DNA from: Corynebacterium hindlerae
GTDB lineage: Bacteria > Actinomycetota > Actinomycetes > Mycobacteriales > Mycobacteriaceae
Length of the DNA stretch: 64,000 nt
Reading direction: 5' to 3'
Assembly (NCBI RefSeq): GCF_014117265.1
Contig: NZ_CP059833.1
Coordinates: 558,001 to 622,000 of the forward strand
Shown: in pieces, positions 27,290 to 35,361 of the stretch
Position numbering within the stretch: position 1 is the stretch's first letter
Layout: each line of letters begins with the position of its first letter
Made by a program: the position numbers and the translations under genes
Notes under the pieces: generated by a model
The model's database searches: none
The model's input: only the letters and a program-made list of their open reading frames with translations
What the model was told of the DNA's origin: nothing

Positions 27290-28285
27290 ATGAATAACCC
27301 GGAAATCCCAGATCGTAACCTAGCAATGGAGCTCGTCCGTGTCACGGAGGCTGCAGCATTGGCCTCTGGCCGCTGGGTCGGTCGCGGTATGAAAAACGAG
27401 GGCGATGGCGCGGCTGTCGACGCTATGCGCCAGCTGATTAACTCGGTGAATATGAAGGGTGTCGTCGTCATTGGTGAGGGCGAAAAGGACGAGGCCCCAA
27501 TGTTGTTCAATGGCGAAGAAGTCGGTACCGGCTTCGGCGCTGAGGTGGACATCGCTGTTGACCCTGTGGACGGCACCACGCTGATGGCAGAAGGTCGCCC
27601 AAACGCTATCTCCGTTCTGGCCGCTGCTGAGCGTGGCACGATGTACGACCCATCGGCAGTCTTTTACATGAAGAAGATTGCCGTTGGCCCGGAGGCCGCC
27701 GGCAAGATTGATATCACCGCTCCTGCGCTGCACAACATCGAGGTTGTGGCTAAGGCAAAGGGCATTGCAAAGTCCGATGTCACCGTGGTGGTTCTCGACC
27801 GTCCCCGTCACGTCGACCTCATCAAGGAAATCCGCGAAGCTGGCGCGAAAGTCCGCCTGATTTCTGACGGTGACGTGGCTGGTGCCGTCGCCGCCGCCCA
27901 GAACTCTAACTCTGTGGACATCATGATGGGCACCGGCGGCACCCCAGAGGGCATCATCACCGCCTGCGCCATGAAGTGCATGGGTGGCGAGATCCAAGGC
28001 ATGCTGGCACCGAAGGACGACGCAGAGCGAGAAAAGGCTATCGCTGCTGGACATGACCTTAATCGAGTCCTGTTCACCAATGACCTCGTCTCTTCCGACA
28101 ACTGCTACTTCGTCGCTACCGGTGTGACCAACGGCGACATGCTGCGTGGCGTGTCCTACCGCGCTAACGGCGCAACCACCCGTTCTTTGGTCATGCGTTC
28201 CAAGTCCGGCACGATTCGCTTCATCGAATCCGTCCACCAGCTCCAGAAGCTGCAGGAATACTCCGTGGTGGATTACACTCGCTAA
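27290..28285 (+). CDS. glpX: Class II fructose-1,6-bisphosphatase
   Basis: GlpX hydrolyses fructose 1,6-bisphosphate in gluconeogenesis and is the essential bisphosphatase in corynebacteria. The 331-residue product has the metal-binding motifs GEGEKDEAP and DPVDGTT, the segment GTGGTPEGI and the C-terminal [12 protein letters not shown] use ATG 27290, preceded by GGAGG about 11 bases away; the upstream in-frame extension has no conserved sequence. It stands alone, followed by a terminator. Confidence 0.95.
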   Translation: MNNPEIPDRNLAMELVRVTEAAALASGRWVGRGMKNEGDGAAVDAMRQLINSVNMKGVVVIGEGEKDEAPMLFNGEEVGTGFGAEVDIAVDPVDGTTLMAEGRPNAISVLAAAERGTMYDPSAVFYMKKIAVGPEAAGKIDITAPALHNIEVVAKAKGIAKSDVTVVVLDRPRHVDLIKEIREAGAKVRLISDGDVAGAVAAAQNSNSVDIMMGTGGTPEGIITACAMKCMGGEIQGMLAPKDDAEREKAIAAGHDLNRVLFTNDLVSSDNCYFVATGVTNGDMLRGVSYRANGATTRSLVMRSKSGTIRFIESVHQLQKLQEYSVVDYTR

Positions 28286-28300
28286 GCCGAGCTCTTGCTT

Positions 28301-28328
28301 AAACCCGTCACTTCGATGACGGGCTTTT
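28301..28328 (+). terminator. Terminator of glpX
   Basis: AAACCCGTCA (28301-28310) and TGACGGGCTTTT (28317-28328) form a 7-bp GC stem ending in T4, 15 bases after the glpX stop. Confidence 0.88.
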
Positions 28329-28342
28329 AAGTTTCTTTGACT

Positions 28343-28581
28343 ATCTGGGGTTAAGGGACAAAATGTGCGTCCGGTCGGGCGTTTTTGTGTTGTTACTTCA
28401 CCCCTGGGGGCGCTGATCACGGCCCCTGAAGTTTCTTACTAAAACCCGGGAAGCATTCCCCGGATCTCGGGCCAAATATAGTGAAATAGCAGGTGTGCAG
28501 CCTTAAAAATCACCGAAACCCGGGGAACGCTTCCCGGGTTTTGCAGGGTTACGTAACACAATTTGCCCCTTAACCCCAGAT
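28343..28581 (+). repeat. Dispersed intergenic repeat, copy B (most complete, with terminal inverted repeats)
   Basis: This 239-bp unit has terminal inverted repeats of 25 bp (28343-28367 and 28557-28581, two mismatches; outermost ATCTGGGGTTAAGGG). Inside lie the same core arms as in the 18.4-kb copy: 28441-28470 and 28513-28542, 30 bases each, with a 42-base spacer. The arms read AAAACCCGGGAAGC... and ...GCTTCCCGGGTTTT. There is no coding capacity. I see no clear target-site duplication. It lies between glpX (with its own terminator) and fum. Confidence 0.87.
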
Positions 28582-28838
28582 TGTTCCGCAGTCCCGTAGG
28601 GTTCCCCAATCCTGCGACGCTTCATCGGCGCATCAGGTTTGTTGCCACCCGTTACCCCTGTTAGCCGAGGCCATTTCCACTCCAAAAACTGAGACCCCGG
28701 TCATAATTGCAAATTAATGCCCCACTCGTCCACACCGGCTGAGGTTTTGAGTCATACTAGAGGAAGTGGCTTGGATACGCACGTGTCCGGCCAGATGTTA
28801 TATCCATGTGTTATATCCATCGACAAAAGGTGAAATAT
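28582..28838. other. Upstream region of fum, with a 13-base tandem duplication
   Basis: This is the promoter and leader region of fum. TGTTATATCCAT occurs twice, at 28796-28807 and 28809-28820, one base apart, just before the AAAGG ribosome binding site (28826-28830). No gene is visible; a -10-like CATACT at about 28752 is weak. Confidence 0.55.
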
Positions 28839-30245
28839 ATGACTGAGCAGGAATTCCGCATCGAACACGACACCATGGGCGAGGTCAAGGTCCCTGTCAA
28901 CGCTCTGTGGCGCGCCCAGACCCAGCGCGCAGTGGAGAACTTCCCAATCTCCGGCCGTGGCCTGGAGGCACAGCAGATCCGCGCTATGGGTCTGCTGAAG
29001 GCCGCTTGTGCGCAGGTAAACAAGGACAAGGGCCTGCTGTCTGATGAGTTCGCGGATGCCATCATCGCCGCTGGTAAGGAAATCGCAGAGGGTAAGCACA
29101 ACGCTGAGTTCCCGATCGATGTCTTCCAGACCGGTTCCGGCACCTCCTCCAACATGAACACCAACGAGGTCATCGCTTCGATCGCGAAGGCAAACGGCGT
29201 GGAGATCCACCCGAACGACCACGTCAACATGGGCCAGTCTTCCAACGACACCTTCCCTACCGCCACCCACGTGGCTGCCACCGAAGCTGCCGTCAATGAC
29301 CTGATCCCAGGCCTGAAGGTGCTGCACGCTTCCCTGCTGAACAAGGCGAAGGAATGGAAGGACGTCGTTAAGTCCGGCCGCACCCACCTGATGGATGCCG
29401 TTCCTGTGACCTTGGGCCAGGAGTTCGCTGGTTACGCACGTCAGATCGAGGCTGGCATCGAGCGCGTTGAGGCCACCCTCCAGCGTCTGGGCGAGCTGCC
29501 AATTGGTGGCACCGCAGTGGGCACCGGCCTGAACACCCCTGCTGACTTCGGTGCGCTGGTCACCGAAGAGCTGAAGAAGCTCACGGGTGTGCAAGAGCTG
29601 CGTGAGGCCAAGAACCACTTCGAGGCACAGGCTAACCGCGATGCGCTCGTCGAGTTCTCCGGCGCGATGCGTACCATCGCGGTATCCCTGAACAAGATCG
29701 CTAACGACATCCGCTGGATGGGTTCCGGCCCGCTGACCGGCCTGGGCGAGATTCACCTCCCAGACCTGCAGCCTGGTTCCTCCATCATGCCGGGTAAGGT
29801 CAACCCAGTTCTCTGTGAGACCGCAACCCAGGTCGCAGCTCAGGTTGTTGGTAACGACGCCGCTGTGGTCTTCGGTGGTTCCCAGGGCGCGTTCGAGCTG
29901 AACGTTTTCATTCCGCTGATGGCACGTAACGTCCTCGAGTCTGCACGCCTGCTGGCTAACACCTCTCGTGTGTTCGCAGAGCGCCTCGTCGACGGCATCG
30001 AGCCAAATGTGGAGCGCATGCGCACCCTGGCTGAGTCTTCCCCATCCATCGTTACCCCGCTGAACTCTGCGATCGGCTACGAGGCTGCTGCGAAGGTCGC
30101 CAAGACTGCGCTCAAGGAAGGCAAGACCATCCGCCAGACCGTGATCGATCTCGGTTTCGTTGACGGCGAGAAGCTGACCGAGGAAGAACTGGACAAGCGT
30201 CTGGACGTCCTCGCAATGGCAAACACGGACCGCGATAACTTCTAA
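28839..30245 (+). CDS. fum: Fumarate hydratase class II
   Basis: The enzyme interconverts fumarate and malate in the TCA cycle. The 468-residue product has the class II (iron-independent) features: [13 protein letters not shown] at the start, [10 protein letters not shown] and the signature [11 protein letters not shown], plus SSNDTFPT. I chose ATG 28839, which has AAAGG 8 bases upstream; an in-frame ATG at 28806 lies in the duplicated leader and would add 11 residues. A terminator follows. Confidence 0.96.
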   Translation: MTEQEFRIEHDTMGEVKVPVNALWRAQTQRAVENFPISGRGLEAQQIRAMGLLKAACAQVNKDKGLLSDEFADAIIAAGKEIAEGKHNAEFPIDVFQTGSGTSSNMNTNEVIASIAKANGVEIHPNDHVNMGQSSNDTFPTATHVAATEAAVNDLIPGLKVLHASLLNKAKEWKDVVKSGRTHLMDAVPVTLGQEFAGYARQIEAGIERVEATLQRLGELPIGGTAVGTGLNTPADFGALVTEELKKLTGVQELREAKNHFEAQANRDALVEFSGAMRTIAVSLNKIANDIRWMGSGPLTGLGEIHLPDLQPGSSIMPGKVNPVLCETATQVAAQVVGNDAAVVFGGSQGAFELNVFIPLMARNVLESARLLANTSRVFAERLVDGIEPNVERMRTLAESSPSIVTPLNSAIGYEAAAKVAKTALKEGKTIRQTVIDLGFVDGEKLTEEELDKRLDVLAMANTDRDNF

Positions 30246-30260
30246 GTCCCACACAACTAA

Positions 30261-30301
30261 TGTCGGATGCGCTCAGTGCGTATCCGGCATTGTTATTTTT
30301 T
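30261..30301 (+). terminator. Terminator of fum
   Basis: ATGTCGGATGCGC (30261 on) pairs with GTGCGTATCCGGCAT (to 30292), with wobble and a bulge, then TTATTTTTT. It ends inside the last codons of the convergent GntR gene. Confidence 0.8.
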
Positions 30302-30958
30302 GTGGTCTGCTGTGACCCCAAAGGTCATTTCAGCCAGGATCTTCGCCTCTGATTCTTTGAGGTAGCGCGTCAGCACCGTGGTTGCCTTGTCCACGTTTCC
30401 TTTCACGAGGGCAGAAAGGATCTCCCGATTACGCTCGATGAAGGGACGGTGCATTTCTTCAACGCTGGCAGCTGCCAAGAATGCTAGGCGGGCATGCGCC
30501 ATGACCAAGGTGAGGTTGTCATTAAGCCGAGGAATGCCCGCGAGCGAGACCAGGTGGTGGTGAAAGCTGTTGTTATGGGTGCCAACCTGCGCCCAGTGCC
30601 CGGCGCGAGCTGCTTGTTCCGCCGCAGTGATGGCTTGGTTCATGCCGCGAAGTGCCGCTTCAGTGCGGGACACATCGAGACCGAAATACTGCAAGGCACC
30701 GAGTTCGATGAAGCGTCGATAGGCGAAGAGCTCAACGATATCGCGGGCACTAAGAGACCTGACGAATACGCCCCGGTGAGGGATTTGTTCGATGAGGCCG
30801 TCGCGCGCAAGGAGGCGGAACGCTTCCCGAAGTGTGTTGCGCGACACGCCAAGCTCGGTGGCGAGTGGGATCTCCAGGATTTTTCCACCCGGAGAGAACT
30901 CGCCAGAGAGAATCTTGTCGGTGATACGCTGCGCCAGCTGGATCGGGGTCGCTTTCAT
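30293..30958 (-). CDS. GntR family regulator (FadR/FCD type), likely controls the oxoprolinase operon
   Basis: The 221-residue protein has an N-terminal winged helix (LATELGVSRNTLREAFRLLARDGLIE, about 31-56) and a helical FCD effector domain in which the metal-binding His and Asp/Glu residues are present (HNNSFHHHLV). FadR-type proteins respond to small carboxylates or amino acids. It is divergent from the NRAMP-pxpABC operon, and repeats of TTGTT/AACAA lie in the shared promoter region. The context suggests it senses 5-oxoproline or a related compound; that is inference. Confidence 0.88.
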   Translation of the reverse strand: MKATPIQLAQRITDKILSGEFSPGGKILEIPLATELGVSRNTLREAFRLLARDGLIEQIPHRGVFVRSLSARDIVELFAYRRFIELGALQYFGLDVSRTEAALRGMNQAITAAEQAARAGHWAQVGTHNNSFHHHLVSLAGIPRLNDNLTLVMAHARLAFLAAASVEEMHRPFIERNREILSALVKGNVDKATTVLTRYLKESEAKILAEMTFGVTADHKK

Positions 30959-30970
30959 GGCTCTATGTTA

Positions 30971-31078
30971 AACAATTTTGCGACGTTCGTCACACGTGTT
31001 GCATTAAATTGTTCGCCCCCGTTTCTTATTGTGCCCTACGCCACACTCGAGCTATAATGGCGCCAATTTGTTCAACAA
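30971..31078. promoter_or_regulatory. Divergent promoter region with candidate GntR operators
   Basis: On the plus strand TTGTGC (31029-31034) and TATAAT (31053-31058), 18 bases apart, form the promoter of the NRAMP-pxp operon. A perfect palindrome TTGTTCAACAA (31068-31078) sits just after the expected transcription start, where a repressor would act. AACAATTT (30971-30978) and AAATTGTT (31006-31013) are exact reverse complements near the gntR start. Confidence 0.65.
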
Positions 31079-31098
31079 GAGGAAGGGGATCGGTAGTG

Positions 31099-32322
31099 AT
31101 GAGCCCATCTTTAGCACAATCGGCCGCGAGTGCCACCACCCGAAGCGCCATCCTGGGCGCCATCTTCCTCATGGCCACGAGTGCCATCGGCCCGGGTTTC
31201 CTCACCCAGACCGCGGTTTTTACCGCTCAGCACGGGGCGGCTTTCGCCTTTGCCATCCTGGTGTCGATCATTATCGACGTTGCGGTGCAGATGAATGTGT
31301 GGCGCGTTATCGGCGTCAGTGGTTTGCGCGCCCAAGAGCTGGGTAACCGGGTAGTGCCCGGTTTGGGGTGGGTGCTCGCTGCGTGCATCGCCATTGGTGG
31401 CTTGGTCTTTAATATCGGCAATATTGCTGGCGCTGGTCTGGGCACCAACGCCATGTTTGGGGCTAACCCAAAGATCGGTGGCACCATCACCGCGGTCTTG
31501 GCCATCACGATCTTCCTGGTCAAACGGCTCGGCGCGGGGCTGGACAAACTGTTGGTCCTCCTCGGGCTCGTCATGATGGCACTGACGCTATACGTCGCGA
31601 TTGTTTCCCATCCCCCGGTGGGCCAAGCTCTGAAGAATTCGGTGCTTCCGGAAGAGGTCAGCATGCTCACCATCACGACCCTGGTTGGCGGCACGGTGGG
31701 AGGGTACATCACTTTTGCAGGAGCGCACCGCATGCTGGATTCCGGCAATTCTGGGGTGGAACATGTGCATGATGTGGCCAAGTCGTCTATCACCGGCATC
31801 TTGCTTACCGGCGTGATGCGCGTGCTGCTGTTCCTCGCGGTGTTAGGGGTAGTTGCTGGTGGCGCGGTGCTGGATACGAAGAACAACCCTGCCGGTCAGG
31901 CATTTGAGATCGCTGCCGGGGAACTCGGGCTGCGGTTCTTCGGTGTCGTGCTTTGGGCTGCGGCACTATCGTCCATTATCGGCGCAAGCTACACATCTGC
32001 CACGTTCCTCGTTAAAGGTGGGGCCGACAGTCGCCGCACACAAAACATCATCACCATCGTGTTCATCTTGCTCAGCTGCACAGCTTTTGTCATTCTGGGC
32101 ACCGCCCCGGCCACCCTCATGGTCTTCGCGGGCGCTTTCAACGGGTTGGTCCTCCCTGTCGGCTTCAGCGTGGTGTTGTTTGTGGCGTTGTTTCGCAAGC
32201 AGGATCTACTCCACGGGTACCGCTACCCCACGTGGCTCATCGTGGTGGGGCTCGCCGGATTGGCTATCGCGTGGTATTTGGCTTGGGTGTCTGCCGACAA
32301 GGCCTTTGCCCTGTTGTTTTAG
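31099..32322 (+). CDS. NRAMP family transporter linked to 5-oxoprolinase genes (YcsG-like)
   Basis: The 407-residue membrane protein has about eleven spans with NRAMP features, including the first-span ATSAIGPGFLTQTAVF (where metal transporters have DPGN) and GAHRMLDSGNSG in the loop after the sixth span. B. subtilis YcsG, encoded with ycsF-kipI-kipA, is the same kind of protein. The usual DPGN metal-binding motif is replaced by GPGF, so the substrate may not be a divalent metal; 5-oxoproline or another organic solute is possible. GGAAGGGG precedes the GTG/ATG start pair (31096/31099). pxpA follows after 20 bases. Confidence 0.82.
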   Translation: MSPSLAQSAASATTRSAILGAIFLMATSAIGPGFLTQTAVFTAQHGAAFAFAILVSIIIDVAVQMNVWRVIGVSGLRAQELGNRVVPGLGWVLAACIAIGGLVFNIGNIAGAGLGTNAMFGANPKIGGTITAVLAITIFLVKRLGAGLDKLLVLLGLVMMALTLYVAIVSHPPVGQALKNSVLPEEVSMLTITTLVGGTVGGYITFAGAHRMLDSGNSGVEHVHDVAKSSITGILLTGVMRVLLFLAVLGVVAGGAVLDTKNNPAGQAFEIAAGELGLRFFGVVLWAAALSSIIGASYTSATFLVKGGADSRRTQNIITIVFILLSCTAFVILGTAPATLMVFAGAFNGLVLPVGFSVVLFVALFRKQDLLHGYRYPTWLIVVGLAGLAIAWYLAWVSADKAFALLF

Positions 32323-32342
32323 CGGATTGAGGAGCGTTAACA

Positions 32343-33095
32343 GTGTTTGATCTCAATAGCGATCTGGGAGAAAGTTTCGGTGCTTACACCATTGGCGGTG
32401 ATGCTCAAGTTCTTGACCTGGTATCGAGCGCCAATGTTGCTACCGGCTTCCACGCCGGGGATCCGTTGGTGATGGCGCAAACGGTGGCAATGGCCGTCGA
32501 TAAGGGCGTGCGTGTGGGGGCGCATGTGGGTTACCGTGACCTCGCGGGGTTCGGCCGACGCGAGATGGAGTACGATCCTGGGCTGCTCGCCGCAGAGACG
32601 ACGTACCAAATCGGAGCGCTCCAAGCGATCGCGCGGGCGCAAGGCACTGCGGTGACGTATGTGAAACCTCATGGCGCGTTATATAACCGCATCGCTCATG
32701 ACAGCGTGCAGGCCAGCGCAGTTATTCAGGGCATTAAGGACGCAGATCCCACGCTGAAGCTGATGGGGCTGGCTGGGTCCAGTGTCCTCCGCTGGGCGCA
32801 GGAGGCTGGGCTTGGGGTCATCGCAGAGGCGTTTGCGGACCGAGCTTACACTGCGGGCGGAACGTTGGTCCCGCGCTCGACGCCCGGCGCCGTCCTTCAC
32901 GACGCCCAAGCTGCCGCGAGCCAGGCCGTCAACCTGGCTCTGGGGGAACCCATCACCGCCATCGATGGCTCGAGGATCCTCGTGGCGGCAGAATCTCTGT
33001 GCGTCCATGGGGATAATCCCACGGCGCTGCTCCTGATCAAGGAAATCCGGGCGGCGCTGGCTGCCGAAGGCATTGAGGTTGGCCATGCTGATTAA
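32343..33095 (+). CDS. pxpA: 5-oxoprolinase subunit A (LamB/YcsF family)
   Basis: PxpA acts with PxpB and PxpC to convert 5-oxoproline (pyroglutamate) to glutamate with ATP. The 250-residue product has the family's FDLNSDLGESFG start, ANVATGFHAGDP and VKPHGALYN. GAGGAG precedes the GTG start at 32343. Its last 11 bases overlap pxpB. The trio plus NRAMP transporter would let the cell recover glutamate from pyroglutamate, which forms spontaneously or from degraded peptides. Confidence 0.94.
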   Translation: MFDLNSDLGESFGAYTIGGDAQVLDLVSSANVATGFHAGDPLVMAQTVAMAVDKGVRVGAHVGYRDLAGFGRREMEYDPGLLAAETTYQIGALQAIARAQGTAVTYVKPHGALYNRIAHDSVQASAVIQGIKDADPTLKLMGLAGSSVLRWAQEAGLGVIAEAFADRAYTAGGTLVPRSTPGAVLHDAQAAASQAVNLALGEPITAIDGSRILVAAESLCVHGDNPTALLLIKEIRAALAAEGIEVGHAD

Positions 33096-33750
33096 ACCGT
33101 GTGGCGATCAGGCCCTGATCGTCGATGTCACCGAAGACGACGCCGAGGCTACCGGGCTCAGCCTGTTGCGCACTGTCCTACGCTTGCACGACATCGTGGC
33201 ATCGTGGCGCACGCCTGGGGTTGTGGACTTGGTCCCAGCCTCGCAGACACTGCTGATCATGCTCGATACCTCACGGCTGCTCCCGACGGACATGAAGCGC
33301 ATGCTGCTGGAATGCGACCTCACAGCAGCCCCCGCAGCAACAGCTCGCAGCAGCCAAGACGTGACCGTGCCAGTGCGTTACGACGGCGCAGACCTGCATT
33401 CGCTAGCTGAGACTTTGGGCTGGTCCCCGGAAGAGCTGGTGCGCCGCCACACAGAGACGCATTGGACAGCCGCATTCGGCGGCTTTTCCCCTGGTTTCAT
33501 GTACCTCGTACCCGATGCTGTCTGGCCTACGGTGCCACGTCTTGAGTCGCCTCGTGCGTCGATCCCTGCTGGCGCAGTGGGGCTGGCCGGTGAGTTTTCC
33601 GGTGTTTATCCCCAAGCGTCCCCTGGTGGCTGGCAGTTGATTGGCACGACGGACAATGTTATGTGGGATCCCCACAGGAAGGACAGGCCTGCAGCAATTT
33701 GCCCTGGCGATACGGTCAAATTCGTGGAGGTCACCCCGTGTTCAAAGTGA
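33085..33750 (+). CDS. pxpB: 5-oxoprolinase subunit B (KipI family)
   Basis: The 221-residue protein carries the allophanate-hydrolase subunit 1 domain: GDQALIVDV near the start, PVRYDGADL, HTETHWTAAFGGFSPGFMYL and the C-terminal PGGWQLIGTT. I take ATG 33085 with GAGG 6 bases upstream, overlapping pxpA by 11 bases; pxpC begins before its end, so the three are translationally coupled. In B. subtilis the homologue KipI was first described as a sporulation-kinase inhibitor, but the conserved role is 5-oxoprolinase. Confidence 0.93.
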   Translation: MLIKPCGDQALIVDVTEDDAEATGLSLLRTVLRLHDIVASWRTPGVVDLVPASQTLLIMLDTSRLLPTDMKRMLLECDLTAAPAATARSSQDVTVPVRYDGADLHSLAETLGWSPEELVRRHTETHWTAAFGGFSPGFMYLVPDAVWPTVPRLESPRASIPAGAVGLAGEFSGVYPQASPGGWQLIGTTDNVMWDPHRKDRPAAICPGDTVKFVEVTPCSK

Positions 33751-34619
33751 TTAATCCGGGCGCCCATACAGTGTTTCAAGATGTGGGCAGGCATGGACTT
33801 GCGGGCACAGGAGTATGCCCTTCGGGCAGTTTTGATCGAATGAGTGCCGCCCGCGCCAACCACGCTATGGGCAACGACCCACGAGCCACGGTGCTTGAGT
33901 GTTTAGTCGGTGGCCTTGTGTTGGAAGCGCTGCAGGCCACTCAATTTATTGTTTGCGGGGTGCGCTGCCCCATTGTTATTTCTGGCGTGGACGGCCGGGT
34001 TCGGCAGAGCTACTCCAACACCATCATTGATCTAGAGGCCGGGGAACGGCTCGACATCGGCACTGCGGAGTCGGGCATGCGCGGCTATCTTGCCATTCGC
34101 GGAGGCTTTGCTGCCGAATCCGTCCTTGGTTCCCGCGCCACGGATATCATGTCCGGACTCGGTCCTGCACCGGTGAAGGCAGGCGACGTTCTGTTGGCAG
34201 ATTCACTCATCGCGGAAGCGGCGTGGTGGCCGACGCTGCGCCAGCTCCCCACCCTGTGGCCGTTGGAAGAAGTACAGACCTTATCCGTGATCCTGGGGCC
34301 ACGCGCTGATTGGTTCACCGAAGATTCGATCACCGATTTTTTCAGCCAGACCTACCAGGTGAGCCCGCAGTCCAATCGGATTGGTATCCGGTTGGAAGGC
34401 AGCACGCCATTGACCCGCGCCGTCTCCAGAGAATTGTCCAGCGAGGGCATGGTACGTGGCTCCATCCAGGTTCCTCCGAATGGAATGCCCGTTATTTTTG
34501 GGCCTGACCATCCAGTAACCGGGGGTTACCCAGTGATTGGGGTGTTGACCCGACGTTCTTCTGATTACTCCGGTCAAATCGCTCCGGGCGAGTCCGTTCG
34601 GTTTCAACGTGCCACATAG
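33738..34619 (+). CDS. pxpC: 5-oxoprolinase subunit C (KipA family)
   Basis: The 293-residue product is the allophanate-hydrolase subunit 2 (biotin-dependent carboxyltransferase-like) domain, with VINPGAHTVFQDVGRHG, GSFDRMSAARAN, YLAIRGGF and the C-terminal FGPDHPVTGGYPVIG. The start is GTG 33738, with GGAGG 7 bases upstream; the frame opens earlier, at 33663, inside pxpB, but that part has no homology. It closes the operon; I see no strong terminator in the 91 bases before the TetR gene. Confidence 0.92.
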   Translation: MFKVINPGAHTVFQDVGRHGLAGTGVCPSGSFDRMSAARANHAMGNDPRATVLECLVGGLVLEALQATQFIVCGVRCPIVISGVDGRVRQSYSNTIIDLEAGERLDIGTAESGMRGYLAIRGGFAAESVLGSRATDIMSGLGPAPVKAGDVLLADSLIAEAAWWPTLRQLPTLWPLEEVQTLSVILGPRADWFTEDSITDFFSQTYQVSPQSNRIGIRLEGSTPLTRAVSRELSSEGMVRGSIQVPPNGMPVIFGPDHPVTGGYPVIGVLTRRSSDYSGQIAPGESVRFQRAT

Positions 34620-34668
34620 CGTGGCCCGCGTCACTAGATCGAGACACACACGTTAAGTTCACCGAATG

Positions 34669-34705
34669 CAAATCTTTACTCAGTGCAACTAAGCGTCTAG
34701 ATTTG
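34669..34705. promoter_or_regulatory. Nested dyad upstream of the TetR-MFS pair (candidate autoregulatory operator)
   Basis: CAAATCT (34669-34675) and AGATTTG (34699-34705) are exact reverse complements. Inside them CTCAGT (34679-34684) and ACTAAG (34688-34693) pair with one mismatch. The dyad ends 5 bases before the tetR start codon, the usual place for a TetR operator. Confidence 0.55.
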
Positions 34706-34710
34706 TAGCT

Positions 34711-35361
34711 ATGACAACTAATCTTCGAGAACAAAAGCGCCGAGCAACCCTCGCCGCAATCGAAGAGCACGCAACTTCCCTGGTATCCGCACGCGGATAC
34801 CACGACGTCACCATCGAAGATATCTGCGCAGCGGCGAACATCTCTCGTCGCACCTTCTTCAACTATGTCGACTCCAAAGAAGCCGCTGTGCTCGGCAGCT
34901 ACCCCGTCCCACTCACCGATGCCGAGTCGGAAGAGTTTATCTCACAACGCCATGAGGACCTCACCCGCGCGCTGCTTGATGTCAGCTATCGAATGTTCAC
35001 CACGCAGGTAACAAATTCCGTGTCGCCGGGTGAGCTACTACGGCGTCGTAAAGCAATATTGCGTACCACTCCCGAACTGTCAGTCAACAGGTTGGCCGCC
35101 TTCGGCCTGATCCATGACAGCCTCGTGCGGACCGCAGCCAGCTATCTCGAGCGCTACGACGACGCCCGCCGCCTCCCGCATCTCACGCCTGTTGCAGAGG
35201 CCCGCACCATCGTCGGCATCGTCCACGCCGCCCTCCACATTGGGACCAAAGAATGGATGGCTGAACCATCCGCTCAGCTCGTCGACCTCCACCGCCAGTG
35301 CCATGCCGCGCTAGACAATTTCCGCCAACTAGCACGCTCGAAAGGAGCACACCATGACTGA
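34711..35361 (+). CDS. TetR family regulator of the adjacent MFS exporter
   Basis: The 216-residue protein has an N-terminal TetR DNA-binding domain with the helix-turn-helix TIEDICAAANISRRTFFNYVDSKE (about 33-56) and a helical ligand domain. Its last 8 bases overlap the MFS drug-exporter gene, the classic local arrangement in which a TetR protein represses an efflux pump and itself. The ligand is unknown. No Shine-Dalgarno sequence is obvious; the mRNA may be leaderless. Confidence 0.9.
   Translation: MTTNLREQKRRATLAAIEEHATSLVSARGYHDVTIEDICAAANISRRTFFNYVDSKEAAVLGSYPVPLTDAESEEFISQRHEDLTRALLDVSYRMFTTQVTNSVSPGELLRRRKAILRTTPELSVNRLAAFGLIHDSLVRTAASYLERYDDARRLPHLTPVAEARTIVGIVHAALHIGTKEWMAEPSAQLVDLHRQCHAALDNFRQLARSKGAHHD

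Noticed and set aside
28503..28685. A 60-codon minus-strand frame resembling part of the frame at 18443-18649
   Set aside because: The similarity comes from the shared DNA repeat, not from protein conservation.
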